The notes under the pieces: generated by a model
The model's input: the letters and a program-made list of their open reading frames with translations, nothing else
What the model was told of the DNA's origin: nothing
Databases searched by the model: none
NCBI GenBank assembly: GCA_951640195.1
Contig: OX621167.1
Span: 1,736,001-1,800,000, forward strand
Direction of reading: 5' to 3'
From: Porpolomopsis calyptriformis
Lineage: Eukaryota; Basidiomycota; Agaricomycetes; Agaricales; Hygrophoraceae
DNA: 64,000 nt
Translations under genes and position numbers: made by a program
In this document: in pieces, positions 57,379-64,000 of the stretch
Layout of the letters: each line of letters opens with the position of its first letter
How positions within the stretch are numbered: the first letter of the stretch is position 1

Positions 57379-58160
57379 ATGGTGTCAATCTCCTCGACAA
57401 CCTCAGTTGAGGTGAATTCAGAACCGATTGTATTGATTCTTGTGGGACTCATCGCATCTGGCAAAGTATATATTTACAATCATTCATTTTCATCCCCTTT
57501 TGCGTTCCCCGTTGCCGATAATTGTTTCTTCCCAGTCTACATTTGCTCAAGCTCTCGAGAGCCATTTCCCTAACTTCCGTAGGTGTAATCAAGATGACTT
57601 AGGCAACAGGCGGCGAGTAGAAATGTTCGCCCGGCGGTGTCTCTAACAAGGATTCTGCGTCTGTATTGATCGGACCCACTTTGACCCGTTGTCGGTATCT
57701 GTTCTTCGAGTTTGGGATACTGTTTGCCTAACATGGCACATCAGGCAAAGATCTCACTGGATTAATATCACCAGAGAGTTTTCTGGAACCTCCGTCTGGG
57801 TCCTTGTTTTCGACATTCCCCCCGAGGTGTGTTCTTTCGGGGGCCCAGCCCTCGGATGATTCTCACCACAGCTTGATCTGCAGACCTGTGCTTCTCGGCT
57901 TCGGGAACGTAAGCACATTCAAAGCCATGATTGCGCCAAGCACAATTTCACGAGGGTGTTCCGCAGGAACCTCTTACCCCCACAATAAAGGGCGCGCGGG
58001 AGGGGTTGTCTGTTCTCTCGCGTTTGGTTTCTGATTTTCGTTTGCCTACTCGATCCGAAGGGTATGATCGTATTCTATACCTGAAGCCATCGGACCATCC
58101 CCGGTATACACGCAGGAAGATATAACCTCCCTTCTTCACCGTATCCGAGACTCGCCCGCG
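57379..58160 (+). pseudogene. Disabled P-loop nucleoside/polynucleotide kinase-like gene
   Basis: The Walker A motif is intact: IVLILVGLIASGKSTFAQAL, spliced over an intron, then RRCNQDDLGNRRRVEMFARR. After CL an in-frame TAA (57644-57646) interrupts the protein, and the frame continues as QGFCVCIDRTHFDP. HWINITREFSGTSVWVLVFD and TCASRLRER follow as normal exons. At 57977-57981 a run of five C puts RTSYP one base out of frame with PTIKGAREGLSVLSRLVSDF. Near 58,100-58,106 a second shift separates LYLKPSDHP from YTQEDITSLLHRIRDSP. The fold belongs to small P-loop kinases of the AAA_33/polynucleotide-kinase type. One stop and two shifts argue for a dead gene; errors in assembly are the alternative. 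Confidence 0.72.
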
Positions 58161-58747
58161 AACCGCGTGGGAGCATCACACAGTTACAGCTCTCGTAGAG
58201 TTTGGCGCACATCTCCACGGCACCCGGACAATGAGCGAGCTTTATCCGATGCCTCAGCAGTTACGCGTAAAACTATTGGCTCTAGGCAAGAGTGGCGTAC
58301 TAGCACCGAATCAAGTGTCCCCCTCACGAACGTGGCAATGCCTGCTCATGATCAGATGGCTGAGCAGAGGCTCCAGGAGACATCAGACAGGTGCGGAGAT
58401 GACTCCGACAACCGGATGACAATAAAATAAAGGCTCGCTATAAATTACTTGAAATGTTCCCTTTGTACTTACCACTTACATCCAGCCAGCTTTGACTGAA
58501 GGGAATAAATTGCCGATTAACACACTTGTGTCGGCATCTTGCGAGCAAGTGCTCGCGTACATTTATCATAACGTTGTTGTCTTGTAACTGTGAGGTAGCA
58601 AAGACAATAAAAAGCCCACACATTTGCTCCCGAAATATCTCATGCGGGAGACGAAGGCTGGTAAATGGGCGTCAGGGGCTGAAGCGCTGAAAGCCGATCG
58701 GACGAAGGTGCCCAGAAACGAGCTTGTCTATGTCAGCACTTCATACA
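58161..58747. other. Region between the kinase pseudogene and the TPR gene
   Basis: Convergent 3' ends. An open frame continues from the pseudogene (to about 58430) but is compositionally random, and nothing else is recognisable. Confidence 0.4.
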
Positions 58748-59806
58748 TCATGGATCGGACTTGGCGGCCTTCAGCTTTGCTACCAGTAACTTCGCGCTGA
58801 CCTGAAAAATGATCAAAAATAGCCGGAGAAATATGAGTCGTCGCGGGAAGGTGAGAAATGGTAGTCAAGTGCCAAGACAGAAGCGCACATTTCGGATGTA
58901 TATCTCAGCACGATCGACACCGAAATCTTTACTTCGCTTGTATTGGTCGAGAGCCTGTTCAAGGTGTCCCGCTATTGTTTTACGGTTAATTACAGAAACA
59001 ATAGCATGCAGTCCAGGTCTCACCGGCTTCCAGGACTGCAGCGAGATTAAATGCAATTTCGGCGTCTTCCGGTGACAGAGATGAGGCAATCCTGCATCAA
59101 GATGCATTAACAATGCTTCAAGATGCAGATACTAGTTGACGTGCTTTAAATGATGTAAGGCGAGGTCCGGCCGCGAAACTGGTGAGACAATATATGCGTT
59201 GGCCAGATCTAGTTTCGACCGGCCGTTTGTTACACGCCAGACCACAAGTAGAATGAGGGACGCACTGTTGTGGACATCCGCACTTGATGGCTGCAGCGCA
59301 ATAGACTCTTTCCAGACAGCAATAGCGTCGTCAAATTCCTCTGGGGAAGAAATCAGGGTGGGAATGGTTCGGGAATGAGAGACGTACTTAGGTGGTAATG
59401 GGTCACGCCCAAGTTGAAGAGAGAGTTAGCATTTCGCTTTATTTCAGCGCTTCTCTTGTACAGGCGCTTGGCGGCTTCCACGTCGCCGTCTTCTAACTTT
59501 TGAGTGCCCTGCTCAAGGCATTGTGACGCCTCGGACTCAGCAGGATCTGACGCCGAAGAGTGTGGCGTTGTTGCGGTCGCCCATCCTGGGTAAAAGATTG
59601 TGCAGGCAAACGAAGGGTGGATTGGTTCGCGACGACTCACGCCGCGATATGAACTGACCCGAGCATTGGGTCCGCCAAAATGGATGGATTCTTCTAGCTG
59701 ATCCAGGCGGCGTAACCGATGACCGGCAATAGAAAGCCAAGGAGCCTTGAGGTGGAGAAAAGAACCCAGGAACCTTTCGAACTGATCGCACACAGGCTGC
59801 AGCCAT
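58748..59806 (-). CDS. Mitochondrial TPR-repeat protein
   Basis: The start at 59806 gives MAAACVRSVRKVPGFFSPPQ and a further Arg/Ser-rich stretch ending FISRRWATATTP, a good mitochondrial presequence with an R-2 type cleavage site. Tetratricopeptide-like helices follow: CLEQGTQKLEDGDVEAAKRL, SLFNLGVTHYHL, FDDAIAVWKESIALQPSSAD, NLANAYIVSPVSRPDLALHH, SSLSPEDAEIAFNLAAVLEA and LEQALDQYKRSKDFGVDRAE, ending LVAKLKAAKSDP. Six to eight short exons are needed, and one intron has a GC donor (59092-59144). It is divergent from TIM23, with 156 bp between starts. It may be an assembly or import factor, but the exact homologue is not clear to me. Confidence 0.78.
59092..59144 (-). other. GC-AG intron in the TPR gene
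   Basis: The exon ends CATTTAAA and the intron begins GCACGTCAAC and ends GATGCAG. Splicing gives LALHHLKIASSLSPEDAEIA in one frame. The GT within GCACGTC leaves the downstream helix out of frame. The intron is 53 nt. Confidence 0.75.
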
Positions 59807-59962
59807 TATTCCAATTGTTTGAATGTGAGAGGCAAGGTTGGCGCTCTCCAGCACCCGGTTTCTCACGGAGCGTCGCTGGGCCTAAAATTTCCATTTTTTT
59901 TTTACTCGCTACCCTCAGGGTTGCTCGGACGTCGTCAAGCTTTCAGGTCAGAGACGGTCCTC
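59807..59962. promoter_or_regulatory. Divergent promoter of two mitochondrial genes
   Basis: 156 bp between the TPR-protein and TIM23 start codons, with a T9 run near 59,895 that is poly(dA:dT)-like and often nucleosome-depleted in fungi. Confidence 0.45.
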
Positions 59963-60884
59963 ATGTCTGCCCAAGATTCGCATCCGGATCGTCCTGCATT
60001 TCAGGATCCAACCGCTTATCTGCGTTCCGCCACTTTCTCTAGAGGAGAAGGTTCTAACGTGCCTCTTGACAATGCCGTCACTGCCTCCGACCTGCTCATG
60101 GGTGATTATGACCCGGCAAAACTGCATCCTCTGGCCGATCTGGGAGATAAATTGGATTATTTGCTGCTCGATGACGATAAGACAACTGATCTTCCTGGCG
60201 CCGGGACTGCAATGCCATCCAGGGGGTGGAGTGATGATCTCTGTTATGGCACAGGTACTATGTATCTCAGTGGTACGTGGCGTTTTTTTCTAATTTATAT
60301 TCCATTTCATCTCCTTTGGGCCTCATTCTTTCCCGGAAGGACCCTCTCTCGCCTTATCGCAATATTTCATGGGCCATCCTTGGTTTCTTATTGTTCTCTT
60401 AGCGTCACATGCTCACTACTTTTTCCAAGGTTTGGCCATCGGTGGTGTCTGGGGCATACGCGAAGGTGCCCGAAGACCTTTAGCCGTGTCTAATTCCAGG
60501 TTGCGGATCAACAGCGTTCTCAATTCGGTCACAAGGAGAGGAACCTTCATCGGTAACTCGGCTGGGGTGCTTGGTCTGTCTCCGTTTTTCTCGCAAATTC
60601 TCTTCTGTTGTGTTGACCCTAAATTCCAAAAGCTCTCGTATACAACGGTATCAATTCATCCATAGACGCTTTCCGAGGAAAGCATGATATTATTGGAAGC
60701 ATCGCGGCGGGGGGATTCACGGGCTTATTATACAAGTCAACAGGTGCGCATCATATTTCCGATTCCCCTTGCGTCATTTTTAAGTATTCCATTCTCGCCA
60801 GCCGGGGTGAAGCCTGCCCTTGCTGCCGCAACTTTTTTGTCAGGAATGGCGGGGGTTTGGAGCTATGTCAAAAAGAGCGTTTGA
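59963..60884 (+). CDS. TIM23: Tim23, core of the mitochondrial presequence translocase
   Basis: The start at 59963 gives MSAQDSHPDRPAFQDPTAYL. The soluble intermembrane-space part follows (SDLLMGDYDPAKLHPLADLG, DKLDYLLLDDDKTTDLPG), then the Tim17/22/23 membrane domain. That domain reads SRGWSDDLCYGTGTMYLSGL, GGVWGIREGARRPLAVSNSR, LRINSVLNSVTRRGTFIGNS, INSSIDAFRGKHDIIGSIAA, GGFTGLLYKSTAG and AATFLSGMAGVWSYVKKSV. Four membrane helices with the GxxxG-rich pattern and the Arg-Gly-Thr-Phe-x-Gly motif are typical. It forms the protein-conducting channel for precursors crossing the inner membrane. Five exons. Confidence 0.93.
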
Positions 60885-61322
60885 TGGACTATATTGTAAT
60901 CTATTCCATTATAATATCCTATTGCTCTCACTTTTCTGACTTGTTGACATCCCTGTGAGCTCCCTTCTCCCAAATCTGCAAGCCCGCTGATAATCTTTAC
61001 TCGCTGGGCAAACTCCTTGATCGCATCGGGCTCAAGCGAACTTTATAAGCTTTGAACCTTAGATGATGGCGTCCGACCTCGTTTCGACCTGGATCGCATA
61101 CCCCCCTTGTACAAATATTATAAATGTCCTTTTCTCTCGACAGGTAATATTTTTTGCCCTCTTTTTGCCCTGTGGATACGACCCCTCGTCGGACGTTGTA
61201 TCCTTCATGCATTTTTCGTCTACTTGGAGCGCGCCGGAGCTCGAACTCGTATCTCCTCGGTTGCAGGACTCTTCTTGTCTTGCGATCATTCCATTTCTGA
61301 GGCTGATACGATCTCGACGACG
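60885..61322. other. Intergenic region upstream of the velvet gene
   Basis: 438 bp with no coding signal; frames through it have no motifs. A TATA-like TTTATAAG lies at 61042-61049, about 275 bp before the velvet start. Confidence 0.45.
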
Positions 61323-62509
61323 ATGCAAGGTTAAGGTAACCGATCGATTATCTCTTGCTCTTGCTTACCATTCCTCATCTAGCTATGGTGGAAATGTCAT
61401 GCAAACAATATTAAACGTTCACCTCGTGCACGGTCTCCCCTTCTTTGTGCTTGCTTTCCCCGATCGTATCATCTCTCTAGCCGCTTCCATACAATAGCTT
61501 CTAGGTCTTGCAGCGATCAATCTTCTACCCAATCCTCCCCTACCTCCCTTTTCTTCTCTCAACCCGGATCGAGTGACGGGCGAAGTACGCCCCTCAGCCA
61601 AAATTCCTCCACGGCGGGCTCTTCTAACAAATGCTTCGTTCCCGGACATCCCCGCATTCGCATATCATCACTTTTATCTGACCCATTAGCGACGCAAGTC
61701 ATTTCTATCCTCGATCGTCTCATTTCTGATTACGCCGGACTGTTAGGTCGTATCACCTTGAGGTCATCCAGCATCCTCAAAAGACCGCCGAATTTGGCAC
61801 TTCTATCCTCTCACGTCTTCCATTGACACCACCCATTGTCGTGCAACTCACGGTCAGGGACCACACGGGCAACACCGTCTTTCCGTATGCCAGAGCTAGG
61901 TCTCTGGAGAACTGTTCGCTGACTGTCCCACTGCAGGGAGGCAGAACTGCCATTTCTAATCGCTCACCTATCCCTGTTCACGGGTGACAGCTTGACATCC
62001 TTGGACATGGTTCCCCCGCCAGGTAGCCCCGTCGATGGACCAGAGGAACACCGAAGACTACTCTGTGGTAGCCTTGTTTCATCGGCACAAATATTGGACG
62101 ACTTGCAAGGACAATCTGGTTTATTTTTTGTCTTCTCGGACGTCAGCATCCGCTGGCGTGGTCGCTTTCAACTTGGTGTCACTCTCTTCAGACTATCCAG
62201 GCGAGCGGATCAATTGAGAGAATGAAGAAAATTCTAACCTGCTTTTTTATTAGCACCGATCCCTCCGGCATCACGCACCTTGCACAACGCGGGGATGTTT
62301 TAGCGCAGACTCGCACGTTGCCGTTTGATGTCCTCCCATACAATGAATACACCGCCGCTCGTACGATGCACTCCTTTGCTGTGTTGACCTCGCCTGAATC
62401 CTCATCTGACAGCGACGACTCGTTTGACCTTGTGCTTTCTTCAACAAGGTGTAATGTTCCTCCCCTCCATGTTTCCTGCCTAGACATTTGTTCCAACGGG
62501 CTTTTTTAA
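61323..62509 (+). CDS. Velvet-domain transcription regulator
   Basis: The first exon is very short (ATGCAAG, then a GTTAAG donor), giving MQAINLLPNPPLPPFSSLNP. An intron of about 113 nt leads to SSYHLEVIQHPQKTAEFG, the start of the velvet fold. It continues with LPLTPPIVVQLTVRDHTG, NTVFPEAELPFLIAHLSLF, GSLVSSAQILDDLQGQSGLF, FVFSDVSIRWRGRFQLGVTL, LAQRGDVLAQTRTLPFDVLP and YNEYTAA. These are the blocks of the NF-kappaB-like velvet domain that controls development and secondary metabolism in fungi (VosA/VelB group, orthologue not resolved). One intron has a GC donor (62201-62253). The C-terminus after NEYTAA does not show the expected ending, so 62509 is only the end of the open frame. Confidence 0.83.
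62201..62253 (+). other. GC-AG intron in the velvet gene
   Basis: The exon ends GACTATCCAG and the intron begins GCGAGCGG and ends TTATTAG. The splice assembles one serine codon (AG plus C) and continues LFRLSSTDPSGITHLAQRGD in the velvet frame. No GT is present at the boundary. The intron is 53 nt. Confidence 0.78.
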
Positions 62510-62848
62510 ATTTATTACCGGCAAACCTGCCGATGGCTCTTCGTTCTCGCCCCGACAAACTTTGATTATTGTTTTGAAAATTCCTTTTCAGACCCTCAAA
62601 AGTGGTGGGTTTTGTCAAGTACCTTGGAGCACTTGTGCCGTTCTTTTGCGGTTTAGACATCTAACTAAATTAAAATTTTTGCTGTGTTGAGTTAAGGAGA
62701 GCGGTGCGACGCGTGCTTGATTTTCGAGACCGCAGCACACGTTATCGTACCGCCTTCAGATCGGTGGCAGTGCGTGGGAATTAGCTTGGGCTTTATTAAT
62801 AATCCCGACCGGGCCATTTGCCAGAGTCTACTCGCTTTCCCTTCAACC
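62510..62848. other. Intergenic region between the velvet and CYSTM genes
   Basis: 339 bp. A minus-strand ATG frame (62271-62660) crosses it with a lysine/arginine-rich N-terminus, but its second half overlaps conserved velvet coding sequence, so I do not call it a gene. Confidence 0.4.
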
Positions 62849-63289
62849 ATGTCCGCGAAAGATTACTATTCAGGAGGAGGAGGAGGAGGAGGGGGAGGGC
62901 AGCAATATCCTCCCAGAGGTACATTTGCCTGGTTCTCTCAGATGACAGTACTGACTGCGATGCATTTGATATTCAGGAGCACCCCAAGGTGGCTACTACC
63001 CCCAGCAGCCCCAACAATCATATCAGCCGTACGGTCAGCAATACCAAGAACAACCACCCCCTCAGACTGTCTATGTGTAGGTCGAACCTCATCTCCGCTG
63101 GAGGCTTGTAATAAATTTCATATTCGCCAGGCAACAACCTGCACCGAAAGGAGGCGGCGGGGGCGGAACTTGTATGGCTTGCTTGGCAGGCGTGTGCCTC
63201 TGCTGTTGCGCCGAAGGTACGTAAATTATACGGCCTTCCATCCCTTTGCTAAGACGTTATTCATAGAACTATGCGAGTGTCTTTTCTGA
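62849..63289 (+). CDS. CYSTM-type cysteine-rich tail-anchored protein
   Basis: Four exons. MSAKDYYSGG begins a run of nine glycines and QQYPPRG. Next is a Gln/Tyr/Pro-rich part (GGYYPQQPQQSYQPYGQQYQ), then PKGGGGGGTCMACLAGVCLC and CCAEELCECLF at the very end. A Gly/Gln/Pro-rich head with a short C-terminal segment holding eight cysteines (C-x2-C, then clustered CLCCC) is the CYSTM module. This module occurs in small membrane-associated proteins of fungi and plants linked to stress tolerance. The stop at 63287 is directly after the last Phe. The length of about 90 residues is normal. Confidence 0.82.
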   Translation: MSAKDYYSGGGGGGGGGQQYPPRGTFAWFSQMTVLTAMHLIFRSTPRWLLPPAAPTIISAVRSAIPRTTTPSDCLCVGRTSSPLEACNKFHIRQATTCTERRRRGRNLYGLLGRRVPLLLRRRYVNYTAFHPFAKTLFIELCECLF

Positions 63290-63493
63290 GTTACGACTTG
63301 CAAGCGTTTGAAGTCTTGAGGACAGTGTGCAGTTTCTATGTAACATACAAGAAACGTCTGGATACGATAATCTGAAAACCGTTTGCTAAGTTGTAAATGA
63401 CATCACACGTTTTCGGGTGGTAGCGGATCAAGCCAACCTTGTCACGCATAACGCGTGACCCATTTTACCTGTTTCTAAAAAATCAGAGTCCAA

Positions 63494-64000
63494 ATGTTGG
63501 CAAGGCTCTCTGCAGGGGCTGTGAAGAAGGCTGGTGTGCTTGGGACACCACGCTCCAGTTCCTTGTTGAATAGGACACGTCCTGCGTCGGTGGTGCGCAT
63601 ATTTTCAGTCACAGATTAGGCCGTCTCGATTGTCGTTGGCAGGTTCGTTTTGCTTCTTCCGGTTCCACATCCTCTGCCTTCCAGGTATGTTCATTTCGAT
63701 CGCTGGACGGTTGGAGAAATGAAAATATCTTCTCTCCGCAAGTCGCTGCTCAATTCCCGAGCGACACTTATATCCGTCACCGCTTTCTCCGTTGGATCAA
63801 TAGCTTGGTATACCCACCTTTACGGAAAGGTCCCATTCCTTGGTGAAGTGCACGCCAGCTCTCTTGCCGACGATGGCCTTCATCCACCGTCCTATCCCTG
63901 GCCCCACAAAGGCATCCTAGACACATTTGACCATGCCAGGTTCGCATAACAGTCCGCTCCCTCATGCTTCCTGTCGTAATTCAACATCCAAAGCATTCGG
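63494..64000 (+). CDS. CYT1: Cytochrome c1, partial (5' end)
   Basis: Heme subunit of the mitochondrial bc1 complex. The start at 63494 gives the presequence MLARLSAGAVKKAGVLGTPR. Two short exons (VRFASSGSTSSAFQ) follow. Then comes the bipartite sorting segment SLLNSRATLISVTAFSVGSI with the hydrophobic stretch that directs the protein to the intermembrane side. The mature start contains VHASSLADDGLHPPSYPWPH and KGILDTFDHA. A last intron (63946-63993) ends just before the window edge, where CATTCGG begins the Ser-Ile-Arg of the heme-binding exon. The CxxCH motif lies beyond the window. Truncated by the window only. Confidence 0.92.

Noticed and set aside
59537..59894. Alternative starts for the TPR protein at 59894 and frames beginning MCDQFERF or MEILGP
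   Set aside because: Only the ATG at 59806 stays in frame with the TPR repeats across the first intron, and it yields a sensible mitochondrial presequence.
62271..62660. Minus-strand frame of 129 codons with a Lys/Arg-rich N-terminus
   Set aside because: Its second half is antisense to conserved velvet coding sequence, and its residues there are random. The N-terminal part remains a weak possibility only.

Overview
This is nuclear DNA from a basidiomycete fungus, most likely an Agaricomycete. Genes are dense (about 28 in 64 kb, on both strands) and cut by many introns of roughly 50-60 nt. The protein set is fungal: a Zn2Cys6 regulator, a velvet factor, Shr3, Vrg4, an ECL1-like protein and a Bem3-type RhoGAP. 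Two anonymous families resemble dispersed agaricomycete families. There is no sign of a plasmid, virus or bacterial operon, and I saw no tRNA, rRNA or CRISPR array. All gene models were spliced by eye from conserved protein motifs, so exon edges in poorly conserved genes are approximate.

Layout. 1-9 kb: the 5' part of a nuclear protein with PIP-box-like and SUMO-binding-like motifs, a CRAL-TRIO (Sec14-like) protein, a YANK/STK32-type kinase, the ribosome-assembly protein TSR4, and a CUE/CCCH/Smr protein. 9.5-21 kb: a Zn2Cys6 transcription factor, RHO3 and clathrin heavy chain. 21-31 kb: an anonymous repeat-family copy, a PQ-loop membrane protein hidden in many tiny exons, SHR3, a PX-PH-RhoGAP protein and a SET methyltransferase. 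31-41 kb: an ECL1-like protein, SmB, a nitronate monooxygenase, pyruvate carboxylase and the GDP-mannose transporter. 41-50 kb: a bacterial-type Fe-S L-serine dehydratase with a mitochondrial presequence, an orphan ORF, a decayed family copy, an ARM-repeat protein and a homeodomain protein. 50-64 kb: an AT-hook/His-rich protein, BFR2, a PX-BAR sorting nexin, a dead P-loop kinase gene, a mitochondrial TPR protein, TIM23, a velvet factor, a CYSTM protein and the start of cytochrome c1.

Themes. Membrane traffic and polarity are well represented (clathrin, sorting nexin, Rho3, Bem3-like RhoGAP, Shr3, Vrg4, PQ-loop, Sec14-like). So is mitochondrial function (serine dehydratase, TPR protein, TIM23, cytochrome c1). 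Several pairs are divergent with very short shared promoters: 52 bp between the SmB and nitronate-monooxygenase start codons, 98 bp for RhoGAP/SET, 156 bp for TPR/TIM23 and 165 bp for VRG4/serine dehydratase.

Most unusual signals. At least six introns must use a GC donor instead of GT, because only that splice restores a conserved protein; one of them sits directly after the biotinyl-lysine codon of pyruvate carboxylase. A homeodomain carries Arg where Asn51 is almost invariant. A P-loop kinase gene has one nonsense codon and two frameshifts. I found no convincing wholly new multi-gene system.
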